A stretch of DNA of 30,056 nt from a virus. Below, in pieces: positions 22,799 through 30,056 of this stretch. The stretch is taken from positions 1-30,056 of the IMG/VR virus record IMGVR_UViG_3300032293_000722. The stretch is one strand, 5' to 3'. The notes under the pieces were generated by a model that worked only from the letters and a program-made list of their open reading frames with translations, made no database searches and was not told the origin of the DNA. The stretch's first letter is position 1; the number at the start of each line of letters is the position of its first letter. Made by a program: the position numbers and the translations under genes.

Positions 22799-25531
22799 AT
22801 GTTAAGAATAATAGATTTGGACATTGATGGTTCAATTACTGGTGACACAGGTGTTTGGGAGGTAGCGTGGGTGGAATACCCTGCGATTGAGGAAGAGCTG
22901 ATGTTTTTTGGAAGACAACAATTCTACGTAGCACCTGAACGAGTTTCAAGTGTTGCGTGTCAAGCGATTAAACAGAACGAAAAACGTGGAAATCCTGCAG
23001 CAACCCAAACAGGAAAAGTTCGTGGACAACAATTATGTAACAGGAATGAAATCTCATTGGAAACAATTAAGAGAATGAAATCATACTTGGAACGTGCGAA
23101 GGTATACAACACAGACAATTGGGATGACAACGGAACTATCAGTTGGAAACTATGGGGTGGACAACCTGGTTTAGATTGGGTTGATTCAATTCTTAAGTCA
23201 TTGGAGGGTAAGGAGGAACTAGCGGAAGTGGGAGAAAGAGGGGGAATAAGAGAAAGTGATAAAGCACCAAAATCAGATACACCAAACAAAGACCCCAAAG
23301 GTGAGGGAACTGCTAAGGGTAAAGCGACTGACACTCGTAGTGCGGAGGTATCAAAAGAGGTAGAAGAAATCTTACAAAACAAGAGTGATGATTTCAACGA
23401 AAGATATAAAGACAAATTGGGTTACGGTGTAAATCTTGGTATGTTAAAAAGTGTATACCAAAGAGGTGTGGGTGCATACAACACGTCACACTCACCAGAG
23501 GTTAAATCAAGTCAACAATGGGCACTCGCTCGTGTAAACGCGTTCCTATACATTGTGAAAAACGGTAGACCTGAAAATTCAAAGTATACAGGTGATTATG
23601 ACTTATTACCTGGTGGTCATCCTAAAAAAAATAAGGGTGAAGAAAAATTTGTTTATCCAAATAGTGGTGAATCAAAAGATGACTTTATTGGTAGATGTAT
23701 TCCTTATGTTATTAACGAAGGTAAAACTCCTGAGGAAGCAGCAGGAAAATGTTATGGAATGTGGGACCAAAAATTTGTAATCGGTGATAAAGTATCATTT
23801 GATTGGGACGAAACATTAACAGACCCAAAGTCAATTCCATTATTGGAACAAGAACGTAGAAGAGGTTCTGTAATCTATATCATCACTGCACGTCAGAATG
23901 TCACAGAATCAATGAATTTATTTGGTTCTAAGTATAACATACCTTCAAGTAGAATTATTGCAACAGGAAGTAATCCTGAGAAGATTAACAAGATAAATGA
24001 ATTGGGAGTTATTCGTCATTATGATAATAACCCTAATGTAATATCACAATTGGGTAAAAGGGGAATCAAGTTTGATTACGACATTTCCAACTTACCAGAT
24101 TATGTAAACTATCCAAATTCAGGAGACCCACAATCAATGTTAATAAAACCAATCATTGGTGGAATGTATATGTCTGAGGATTGTGGATGTATGAAAAAAG
24201 AAGAGTTTGATTTACTTGGTTATATTGATGGTCAACCAATATTCTCCACTTCTGAAGAAGCGGAACTTTACGGTTCTGAGGTTATGAATTGTTCAGGTTC
24301 ACACGAACATCAAGACGAAGATGGAAACATTGTTTATATGGCGTGTGAGACACACCCTGAGAATTTCAGTTTTAGTGTTGAAGATTATTCTGATGAAGAA
24401 AAGGAGGTTGTTCAGCTATTACAACATTTACGTAGAACAGATGTAGAGAAATTTGAATCGGTTGTAAGTTCAATGAACGGAGCAACCAAACAACAGGTAA
24501 TAGAACGTAATCACAAAAGACCAACAGTTTATTACCAATACGAAAGAGTATTAAATGGTTTCCCTGACAGAGATTTCTGTATGAGTATTGAAGATAGATA
24601 TTTCCGTAGAATGGAAATTGACTTATTGAGAGACATTAATGAAAAGTTTGGACACAATGGACAACCGTATTCTAAGTGGTTGTATAAGGGTGGGCCACAA
24701 TGTGTTCACGCGTGGCATAAATACTTGGTTCAGGAAGATGTATTTTCTGATGAAGGTATGGCGACAGGGGTCGCAGGACAACCACCACAGTCATTACCAG
24801 GAAAAGGATACTATCCAGGAACCCCACGTTATCAAGCAAACCTATCAAAACAGGACATCAAATTATATGATGAATTGACACCGATTGGTTGGGTTGCGGA
24901 TTTACCTTATTACTACGACCCGATACTCGCGTCAGACGCGTCCTACCTTTTGGGTTGTGGGGGAATATATGAACAGATGGAAATTGATGGAAAAACAATA
25001 TTCCAATCTTGTTCAACAAAGATGAAAAAAGAGACACCAAAACAAGAACAAATCTTTAGAACAATCAAAGAAAAACGAATGGTTTACACACCACTAATGA
25101 TACCAAATATTTTGATACCAAGAATGGATGATGTTTCAGGAGAACGTTATTTTGTAAAGTTTACACCTGAAGTGATTGAAAAAATTCAACAAAAGTTTAT
25201 GATTGAACAGAGGTTAAGAGATACAAATCTTGAACATACTGACAAAAAGTTTTCTGACGCAGTAATGGTAGAGAGTTGGATTGTTGATGGTGAGTCCGAT
25301 AAAGCCTATTCAATTGGTTTCACCAAAGACCAAATTCCTGTAGGCACGTGGATGGGAGGATACAAAGTCCTTGAAACGAATGAAGGGAATGAAATTTGGG
25401 ATAAATATATCAAATCTGGTAAAGTCAAAGGTGCATCCGTTGAAGGAAATTTTATATTAAACTTTTCACGTGAGAAAACTGATGAATATTTATTAGAACA
25501 GATAATTAACATATTAAACGAAATTAATTAA
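22799..25531 (+). CDS. XkdF-like prohead protease polyprotein with embedded HAD-type domain
   Basis: In this 910-aa product, residues 1-50 (WVEYPAIEEELMFFG) have the VxxPAI flavour of prohead proteases. At 53-135 a domain (RGNPAATQTGKVRGQQ.., SWKLWGGQPGLDWVDSILK) is a known phage accessory module. At about 204-270 there is a DUF5824-like domain (MLKSVYQRGVGAYNTSHSPE). At about 296-325 lies a Cys motif (RCIPYVINEGKTPEEAAGKC). A HAD-like domain follows at about 331-420 (D335-W-D337-E-T, then YIITAR and HYDNNP). At about 590-650 is a KGGPQCVHAW module. Finally an XkdF-type domain spans about 757-910 (PLMIPNILIPRMDD, SDAVMVESWIVDGE, GTWMGGYKV, GASVEGNF). It precedes the scaffold and capsid genes. 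Confidence 0.72.
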   Translation: MLRIIDLDIDGSITGDTGVWEVAWVEYPAIEEELMFFGRQQFYVAPERVSSVACQAIKQNEKRGNPAATQTGKVRGQQLCNRNEISLETIKRMKSYLERAKVYNTDNWDDNGTISWKLWGGQPGLDWVDSILKSLEGKEELAEVGERGGIRESDKAPKSDTPNKDPKGEGTAKGKATDTRSAEVSKEVEEILQNKSDDFNERYKDKLGYGVNLGMLKSVYQRGVGAYNTSHSPEVKSSQQWALARVNAFLYIVKNGRPENSKYTGDYDLLPGGHPKKNKGEEKFVYPNSGESKDDFIGRCIPYVINEGKTPEEAAGKCYGMWDQKFVIGDKVSFDWDETLTDPKSIPLLEQERRRGSVIYIITARQNVTESMNLFGSKYNIPSSRIIATGSNPEKINKINELGVIRHYDNNPNVISQLGKRGIKFDYDISNLPDYVNYPNSGDPQSMLIKPIIGGMYMSEDCGCMKKEEFDLLGYIDGQPIFSTSEEAELYGSEVMNCSGSHEHQDEDGNIVYMACETHPENFSFSVEDYSDEEKEVVQLLQHLRRTDVEKFESVVSSMNGATKQQVIERNHKRPTVYYQYERVLNGFPDRDFCMSIEDRYFRRMEIDLLRDINEKFGHNGQPYSKWLYKGGPQCVHAWHKYLVQEDVFSDEGMATGVAGQPPQSLPGKGYYPGTPRYQANLSKQDIKLYDELTPIGWVADLPYYYDPILASDASYLLGCGGIYEQMEIDGKTIFQSCSTKMKKETPKQEQIFRTIKEKRMVYTPLMIPNILIPRMDDVSGERYFVKFTPEVIEKIQQKFMIEQRLRDTNLEHTDKKFSDAVMVESWIVDGESDKAYSIGFTKDQIPVGTWMGGYKVLETNEGNEIWDKYIKSGKVKGASVEGNFILNFSREKTDEYLLEQIINILNEIN

Positions 25532-25532
25532 A

Positions 25533-26288
25533 ATGAACGCAACAGAAGCAATTAACAGAATCGCATCATTGTTGAATCTTAACTCAAAGGTAGAAAAGTT
25601 TATGGTGACCAAACTTGAAGATGGAACTACAGAAGTATCCAACAACAAGGAAGGTGACTTTATGATTGATGATACATTGTATATCGTCCAAGAGTCAACC
25701 TTGAAACCAGCACCAGAAGGAACACACACAACACGTGAAGGTATTAAACTTTATGTGAACAGTGAATCCAAGATTGTAAAGATTGAATCTGCATCAAGTG
25801 TAGAGGAATCTGAAACAGAAGAAGAGGTAGAAACAACAAGTGATATGATGTCATCCGCAGTCCTTACAGACGGAACAAAGATTGAAACCGATGAAGATGG
25901 TGAATTTAAGGTTGGTCAACAACTTTATGTAATCACTGAAGCAGGTGAGAAGGTAACTGCACCAGAAGGTGAACATACCACAGAATCAGGAATCACAATT
26001 GTGACTGATGGTGAAGGTAAAATCACAGGTGTAAAATATCCTGACTCAACAGGTGAAGGGTCTTTAAGTGATGACAAAAATGAAATGAAAAAAATGAAAG
26101 AAGTAATGTCAGAAATGGTAGGTCTTCTTACAGAACTAAACAAGTTCAAAACGGATTTTGAATCCATTAAAAAAGATTTTGAGGAATTCAAAAAACAACC
26201 TGATAGAAAACCTGTAGTAAAGACAAACTTTGCTAAAGAAAACATTTTGGATTGGAAATTGGAATTACTTAAGAATTCAAAAAAATAA
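25533..26288 (+). CDS. Scaffold-like protein
   Basis: The 251-aa product is strongly acidic and flexible. A domain near residues 30-75 (EVSNNKEGDFMIDDTLYIVQ) recurs at about 107-150 (KIETDEDGEFKVGQQLYVIT) with a shared KPAPEGTHTT / TAPEGEHTT segment, so the protein has two related repeats. A Lys/Glu coiled coil follows (KNEMKKMKEVMSEMVGLLTE) and a basic C-terminus. Acidic, coiled-coil and sandwiched between protease and capsid genes is the classic scaffold position. It starts 1 nt after the protease stop. Confidence 0.76.
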   Translation: MNATEAINRIASLLNLNSKVEKFMVTKLEDGTTEVSNNKEGDFMIDDTLYIVQESTLKPAPEGTHTTREGIKLYVNSESKIVKIESASSVEESETEEEVETTSDMMSSAVLTDGTKIETDEDGEFKVGQQLYVITEAGEKVTAPEGEHTTESGITIVTDGEGKITGVKYPDSTGEGSLSDDKNEMKKMKEVMSEMVGLLTELNKFKTDFESIKKDFEEFKKQPDRKPVVKTNFAKENILDWKLELLKNSKK

Positions 26289-26324
26289 AAATAAAAAAAA
26301 TAATTAAACAACAACATTAAAATT

Positions 26325-27275
26325 ATGGAAAATAATAAGAAAAAAATGGAGTTCAATTATGATTTAACAGCACTACCCGAATATAACTCATACGGCTCAG
26401 AAATGCTAATAAAGTCATTTTTAGGACTTACTTTACCACGTTATTCATCAGTAAAACCAAACTTAAAGGGAACAACCGAGAAGGTAGGTTTCTTGACTGA
26501 TGATGTGTTCTTGCAGGACTTGAGCTGCGGATTTACACCAAGCGGCACAACTACTCAAGATTTAGTAACTATTGACCTTTGCAATAAGAAGATGAACATG
26601 CAGCTTTGTGCTTACGATTTGTATGACACCTATTTGTCACAGTATTTATCTAACTCAAATTTCCAAGAGGCGGTTCCATTTGAACAGGCTATCTTAGAAG
26701 ACATTAGCAATCGTGTATCTAACGAGATTGAAATTCAATTGTGGAGAAATACTACTGCGACAGGTGCAACTCAATATAACTCACAGTGTTTCAACGGAAT
26801 GACCGCTTTAATTACTACGGGCAACGGAGCTAACAGAATCGCATACACAGCAGCTACTCCGACCAATGGTTTGGACGTATTTACTACATATTACCAAAAT
26901 ATTAGCGATAATTTGTTACACAGAAATGACTTAGTTATTTATTGTTCTTACTCAGATTACCGTGCGTTAATCGCGTCTATGAGAAACAACTCATTTATCA
27001 ACTTGTTTGTTGACCCAACATCTGTTGGAACTGACACTCAGGATTGGTCAATTATGTTACCTGGTAGTAACTGTCGTGTAATCCCAACTCAAGGTCTTAC
27101 ATCACAGAACAAGGTATACGCAGGTGCTGCATCATACGTAATGGTCGGAATGAACCAAGAGATGTTTACAACTCGTTCAATGTATGACCCTTTTGAGGAT
27201 ATTATTAAATTGAATTTACACGCTACTTACGGTGTGGGTGTATTTGATATTTCATCTTGGTTAGTAGCAAACTAA
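26325..27275 (+). CDS. Major capsid protein
   Basis: The 316-aa product is the main shell protein. It lies after protease and scaffold genes, as expected. HK97-type features visible are an N-terminal arm, a spine helix (FEQAILEDISNRVSNEIEIQ, WRNTTATG), then a domain with LVIYCSYSDYRALIASMRNN and PGSNCRVIPTQGLTSQNKVY, and the common MVGMNQEMFTTRSMYDPFED and LHATYGVGVFD ending. The leader (26289-26324) is almost pure A/T with no SD, typical of highly expressed Bacteroidota genes. Codon use is somewhat more GC-balanced than neighbours. Confidence 0.9.
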   Translation: MENNKKKMEFNYDLTALPEYNSYGSEMLIKSFLGLTLPRYSSVKPNLKGTTEKVGFLTDDVFLQDLSCGFTPSGTTTQDLVTIDLCNKKMNMQLCAYDLYDTYLSQYLSNSNFQEAVPFEQAILEDISNRVSNEIEIQLWRNTTATGATQYNSQCFNGMTALITTGNGANRIAYTAATPTNGLDVFTTYYQNISDNLLHRNDLVIYCSYSDYRALIASMRNNSFINLFVDPTSVGTDTQDWSIMLPGSNCRVIPTQGLTSQNKVYAGAASYVMVGMNQEMFTTRSMYDPFEDIIKLNLHATYGVGVFDISSWLVAN

Positions 27276-27310
27276 TCATATAAACTATTAGCTAAATAAT
27301 AATAAGAAAT

Positions 27311-27859
27311 ATGAGCTGCTATATTGAAAATGGATTCTCCCTTGACTGTAGAAATGCGTCAACGGGCGGTATTAAAGAAATGTATATTCTTGGAGCATCA
27401 GGAAATACAATTTCAGGTTGGACATCAAATGCTAACGACCAAATTACCTCAATATCGGGCTCAGGCGTATTCTACAAATTTGAATTGGTTAAACAGAGTT
27501 CTTCATTCAGTGAAGCGATTTCTGTAAACACAACCAGTCAATCTGTAACGTTTGAACCGACATTAACTATAAATCTTCCGAAGATGAACACTACGTTACG
27601 TAATCTTTTCCAAAATCTGGTAAGTCAACAAAACGTGTTCGCAATCGTGAAGGACAACAACAATCGCTGGTGGAGTTTTGCGTTCACCAACGGAGGTCTT
27701 GTAACCGCAGGAACGCTTCAAACAGGCCAATTGTATAACGATTTGAACGGCGTTTCAGCGTTAACAATTTTGGGTGGTGAACCCAACGCAACACAGGAAA
27801 TCGTTGTTACAAACGATAACCTTGCAGGTATCTTAACAGGTATTACTGTATCTCAATAA
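27311..27859 (+). CDS. Tail tube or virion structural protein
   Basis: The 182-aa product starts MSCYIENGFSLDCRNASTGG, followed by IKEMYILGASGNTISGW and later TSQSVTFEPTLTINLPKMNT, LRNLFQNLVSQQNVFAIVKD and DLNGVSALTILGGEPN. I recognise the family as a conserved protein just after the capsid gene in Bacteroidota phages, beta-rich with a central helix in the manner of tail-tube proteins. Tube is the most likely role, head-decoration protein the alternative. It has a strong terminator behind it, implying an abundant product. Confidence 0.62.
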   Translation: MSCYIENGFSLDCRNASTGGIKEMYILGASGNTISGWTSNANDQITSISGSGVFYKFELVKQSSSFSEAISVNTTSQSVTFEPTLTINLPKMNTTLRNLFQNLVSQQNVFAIVKDNNNRWWSFAFTNGGLVTAGTLQTGQLYNDLNGVSALTILGGEPNATQEIVVTNDNLAGILTGITVSQ

Positions 27860-27866
27860 AAAAAAC

Positions 27867-27903
27867 AAAAGGGGGAGTTTCCACGTGGAACTCCCCTTTT
27901 ATA
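27867..27903 (+). terminator. Strong intrinsic terminator after the capsid/tube genes
   Basis: GGGGAG..TTCC (27872-27882) pairs with GGAACTCCCC (27887-27896) around an ACGT loop, with a one-T bulge and flanking A's pairing to the following TTTT. It marks the end of the most highly expressed structural block. Confidence 0.88.
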
Positions 27904-27926
27904 GCCAAGAAAAAAATTAAAACACA

Positions 27927-29078
27927 ATGGAGTGGAACGGAAGAAAAATTAGACCTGTTGGTAACGTAATTAAATCAAAAGAATTTGATTTTCAAGATGC
28001 ATTAAAACCTTTGGGTGAAAAAAAGAATAATGGTTTTGTATGGGTTCCTGGTGGTCAGTTTGGTAGTGTTCAATCACCTGATACTACACCACCTGTGTCA
28101 CCAAGTCCAACACCGACTGTAACGACAACACAGACATTGACTCCTACTCCGAGTGTAACCCCAACATTAACAAACACTCCAACCAATACAGGGACACCAA
28201 CAAACACTCCTACTCCGAGTGTGACCCCAACACAGACGATTACACCTACTAATACGGGAACACCAACAAACACTCCAACTCCAACATTTGCTTTTGATTC
28301 AGACGCATTAAACTATATCAACACACTTGTTACATCGGGAGCAACACTATCATTTACAGAAAAAACATATATCAATAATTTCTATGTAAATGCTAAATCA
28401 CAGGGGGTTTATTCATATTTTGGTGATTTCTATCCAATGTTGGGTGGAACATCGTCAACACACTCAATTAACGCAAAATCACCAGGAACATATAACTTAA
28501 CATTCTTTGGTGGTTGGACACACAACTCATCAGGAGCAACTCCAAATGGAACAAATGCTTACGCTAATACAATTCAGGATAATGCTATTTATCCAAATAG
28601 TTTGGGATTAACGGGTTATTATGTTGGTTCATCTTATTCAGGTGGTAGTGGTCAATATATCTTCAGTAATAGAATTAGTGTTACAACACCCGTTATATCA
28701 TACAGACAACAAAGAGCAGGTGCTACGGGGAATATTTTAGGTTATGGATTTAGAAATGGTGTTGAAAGACCAAATGGAACTGGTAATCTAAATTACATGT
28801 TCGGTTACCAACAATCAATGAGAACTGCTGGTAATACTATTTGGTATTACGCACAAGCAAATCTAATATTGAGTGGAACATCAGTAGCATCAACAGCTGG
28901 ACCATTAACTGATTATGTTCAAATCGCAAGAGATGGAACAACAAACTATGGTGAAGGAAGATGTCAATTCGCAAATATTTCATCTTGGAGTGGTTCATCA
29001 CCAACATCAGGACAATTAACAATAATGAATACATTAGTCAATCAATTACAGAGTGACTTTGGAAGGAGTGTAATATAA
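27927..29078 (+). CDS. Tail-fibre/receptor-binding-like protein with Thr-Pro linker
   Basis: In this 383-aa product, residues 1-48 (MEWNGRKIRPVGNVIKSKEF, FDFQDALKPLGEK) are a short conserved N-terminal module common in Bacteroidota phages, probably an attachment anchor. A Thr-Pro-Asn-rich linker of about 70 residues follows. The C-terminal domain begins SDALNYINTLVTSGATLSFT and includes DFYPMLGGTSSTHSINAKSP and GGWTHNSSGATPNGTNAYAN, which I recognise as a recurring phage domain of unknown structure, plausibly lectin-like and surface-binding. Its ending SPTSGQLTIMNTLVNQLQSD is helical. Confidence 0.66.
   Translation: MEWNGRKIRPVGNVIKSKEFDFQDALKPLGEKKNNGFVWVPGGQFGSVQSPDTTPPVSPSPTPTVTTTQTLTPTPSVTPTLTNTPTNTGTPTNTPTPSVTPTQTITPTNTGTPTNTPTPTFAFDSDALNYINTLVTSGATLSFTEKTYINNFYVNAKSQGVYSYFGDFYPMLGGTSSTHSINAKSPGTYNLTFFGGWTHNSSGATPNGTNAYANTIQDNAIYPNSLGLTGYYVGSSYSGGSGQYIFSNRISVTTPVISYRQQRAGATGNILGYGFRNGVERPNGTGNLNYMFGYQQSMRTAGNTIWYYAQANLILSGTSVASTAGPLTDYVQIARDGTTNYGEGRCQFANISSWSGSSPTSGQLTIMNTLVNQLQSDFGRSVI
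28075..28293 (+). repeat. Thr-Pro-Asn linker repeat DNA
   Basis: Low-complexity DNA encodes repeated TPT, TPS and NTPT units, with near-identical copies of a segment coding for [16 protein letters not shown] and [10 protein letters not shown]. Similar segments occur in the genes at 13919, 15047 and 29503. Confidence 0.85.
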
Positions 29079-29308
29079 TGGAACAAGTAGCAATAATAAC
29101 TGAAATTGAAAAGAATTATTTGGACGGAGAATTGGTTCAACCTGATTGGTATTTCAACCCTATATTAGATTGTAACGATAATTGGGTTATTTCATCACAG
29201 GAAATTGAATCATCTATTTATCCACAAAATGACTGGGTTAAACAACTATCTTTAATTGATTGGTGTAAACCAATACCATCACCATCAGGTTCAACGATAA
29301 ATGTATAA
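29078..29308 (+). CDS. Small accessory protein of the fibre cluster
   Basis: The 76-aa product (WYFNPILDCNDNWVISSQEI, then NDWVKQLSLIDWCKPIPSPS) belongs to a set of short proteins I associate with fibre regions of Bacteroidota phages, often carrying the phrase YFNPI.D..NWVIS. The TAATG overlap with the preceding stop implies coupled translation. It may be a fibre chaperone or small virion component; function unknown. Confidence 0.66.
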   Translation: MEQVAIITEIEKNYLDGELVQPDWYFNPILDCNDNWVISSQEIESSIYPQNDWVKQLSLIDWCKPIPSPSGSTINV

Positions 29309-29510
29309 TATTGGTGGAATAGCATTTAACGAATATTACATAAAGAGTGTTGAATTGGAATTAGACACTTGTAATTTAACAATAAAGGTGATATTCCACA
29401 AAGATAAAAAAAGAATTGAAAGAGAAAGACACTACAAGATACAAACAGATTGTAATGTTGATATAAATGAGTTAGTTAGAAACTTGGGTAATATAATAAA
29501 AGATGAGTAG
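29301..29510 (+). CDS. Small protein of the fibre cluster, unknown function
   Basis: The 69-aa product is a short beta/alpha protein ([20 protein letters not shown], then a Lys/Arg-rich stretch [13 protein letters not shown] and an acidic helix). No domain is recognised. It overlaps its neighbours by 8 nt on each side, so it is coupled with them. It could assist fibre folding or be a minor tail component. Confidence 0.6.
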   Translation: MYNIGGIAFNEYYIKSVELELDTCNLTIKVIFHKDKKRIERERHYKIQTDCNVDINELVRNLGNIIKDE

Positions 29511-29979
29511 AATTTTCATAAGAAAACAATTTAGTAATTATCTTGGTGAACAACGTGCGATAGATGATATTGTTACATTCTTTATCCCTGATGGTCCACC
29601 ACCTTCACCAACACCTACTCCTGTTCCTGTCACTCCTACGCCTACCCCGAGTATTACACCGACTAACACACCAACGGTTACAAACACTACAACTCCTACG
29701 GTGACTCCTACGACAACGAATACTCCAAGTGTAACCCAAACCATCACCCCTACAAATACAAGTAGTCCTACACCAACGAACACTCCTGTTCCTGTCACTC
29801 CTACGCCTACTCCGAGTGTAACAACAACGATGACCCCAACAGTGACTCCAACGAATACAAGTAGTCCTACACCAACAAACACTCCAACACCAACCGAACC
29901 TGGTGGATATAAATTACAAGCCGAAAACTCTGACTTTATACAAACTGAAGGTGGAGACGAGATAAATATAGAACATTAA
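29503..29979 (+). CDS. Fibre-cluster protein: short conserved ends joined by a long Thr-Pro linker
   Basis: In the 158-aa product, residues 1-30 ([27 protein letters not shown]) and the last 25 ([20 protein letters not shown]) are short motifs I know from small Bacteroidota phage proteins, where they can lie close together. Here about 100 residues of [11 protein letters not shown] repeats separate them. The protein looks like a small virion component with a Thr-Pro spacer inserted. A rod-like linker projecting from the tail is plausible. It is followed 18 nt later by the start of the beta-helical fibre gene. Confidence 0.62.
   Translation: MSRIFIRKQFSNYLGEQRAIDDIVTFFIPDGPPPSPTPTPVPVTPTPTPSITPTNTPTVTNTTTPTVTPTTTNTPSVTQTITPTNTSSPTPTNTPVPVTPTPTPSVTTTMTPTVTPTNTSSPTPTNTPTPTEPGGYKLQAENSDFIQTEGGDEINIEH
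29590..29900 (+). repeat. Thr-Pro linker repeat DNA, with long internal direct repeats
   Basis: Near-perfect direct repeats are visible: a segment beginning CCTGTTCCTGTCACTCCTAC at about 29622 and again at about 29786, and one beginning ACAAGTAGTCCTACACCAAC at about 29758 and 29858. They would favour slippage or recombination and allow linker length changes. Confidence 0.85.
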
Positions 29980-29997
29980 AAAAACAAATAAAAAACG

Positions 29998-30056
29998 ATG
30001 GCAAACGTAAAAATAAGTGCTTTACCTTCTTATACTGGCTCCGCTGCGGACTTAAG
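29998..30056 (+). CDS. Tail-fibre-like protein, start (continues at base 1)
   Basis: ATG 29998 opens MANVKISALPSYTGSAADL, which continues without interruption into base 1 in the same phase. The start follows the stop of 29503-29979 by 18 A-rich nt, a typical SD-free leader of this genome. Only the first 19 codons lie here; the body is described under 1-1380. Confidence 0.85.
   Translation, partial: MANVKISALPSYTGSAADL
30016..30056. repeat. Right copy of the 41-bp terminal direct repeat
   Basis: Identical to bases 1-41. Removing one copy gives the 30,015-bp unit genome. Confidence 0.93.

Noticed and set aside
22960-23415. Leftward 151-codon open frame
   Set aside because: Lies inside the protease polyprotein gene; Ser/Leu-rich, no upstream promoter, wrong direction for the operon.
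25925-26356. Leftward 143-codon Phe/Ser-rich open frame
   Set aside because: Antisense to the Lys/Glu-rich coiled coil of the scaffold gene, which explains its Phe-rich composition.
28070-28273. Leftward Val/Gly-rich open frame
   Set aside because: Antisense of the Thr-Pro linker of gene 27927-29078, as for 29538-29882.
29538-29882. Long leftward open frame rich in Val/Gly
   Set aside because: It is the antisense of the Thr-Pro repeat DNA, whose codon pattern keeps the opposite strand open. It has no independent start signal and lies wholly within a better gene.
1-30056. Recoded stop codons, as in some crAss-like phages
   Set aside because: TAA, TGA and TAG all act as ends of compact genes, and long genes lack in-frame stops of any kind.
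1-30056. Diversity-generating retroelement
   Set aside because: Repetitive fibre genes prompted the check, but no reverse transcriptase gene or template/variable repeat pair was seen.
1-30056. tRNA or rRNA genes
   Set aside because: No cloverleaf with a GTTC-type arm and conserved acceptor stem was found by eye; a tRNAscan run would settle it.

Overview
The window is best read as one complete, circular, tailed-phage genome (Caudoviricetes) of a Bacteroidota host. The last 41 bases (30016-30056) repeat the first 41 exactly. A single open frame runs from ATG 29998 off the right end and continues in phase at base 1, so the unit genome is about 30,015 bp and the cut falls inside a tail-fibre-like gene. 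The host inference rests on AT-rich DNA, the absence of Shine-Dalgarno sequences before most starts (A/T-rich leaders instead), many copies of the Bacteroidota promoter pattern TTTG-N20-TAnnTTTG, and structural proteins of kinds common in phages of that phylum. All three standard stops are used, so code 11 fits.

The genome has two opposed arms. The leftward arm (9299 down to 3535) holds about 20 small genes, mostly unrecognised and many acidic. Most have their own promoter, and in ten of them the -7 box ends exactly 4 nt before the ATG, which predicts leaderless mRNAs. Recognisable members are a DUF4338/DruA-like protein (4093-5214), a zinc-finger protein (8967-9299) and a small HTH protein (8756-8965). 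The arms diverge at 9300-9386. There the rightward promoter carries an inverted repeat in its spacer, directly before a 47-aa ribbon-helix-helix-like gene (9387-9530), a likely regulator. The same operator core recurs at 10274-10287.

The rightward arm (9387 around the circle to 3534) starts with the RHH gene, a putative replication-type protein and a small membrane protein. A 247-bp noncoding segment follows, with two intrinsic terminators and a possible small RNA. Next come two small genes, small terminase, an unknown, large terminase, a tail-assembly-chaperone-like gene with a probable -1 frameshift at a T9 run, tail-completion-like genes, large tail proteins and the tape measure protein. 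The head-maturation block comes after the tail: an XkdF-like protease polyprotein with an embedded HAD-type domain, a scaffold-like protein and the major capsid protein. A tube/structural protein and a strong terminator follow. Fibre and accessory genes with long Thr-Pro linkers then cross the junction into the beta-helical fibre, a small conserved protein, the portal and a connector-like protein. The two arms converge with stop codons touching at 3534/3535.

No integrase, DNA polymerase, helicase or recognisable endolysin was seen. The phage therefore probably relies on host replication and either lyses by an unrecognised protein or has a lysis module I could not identify. Functional names rest on reading motifs and remembered families, without database searches.
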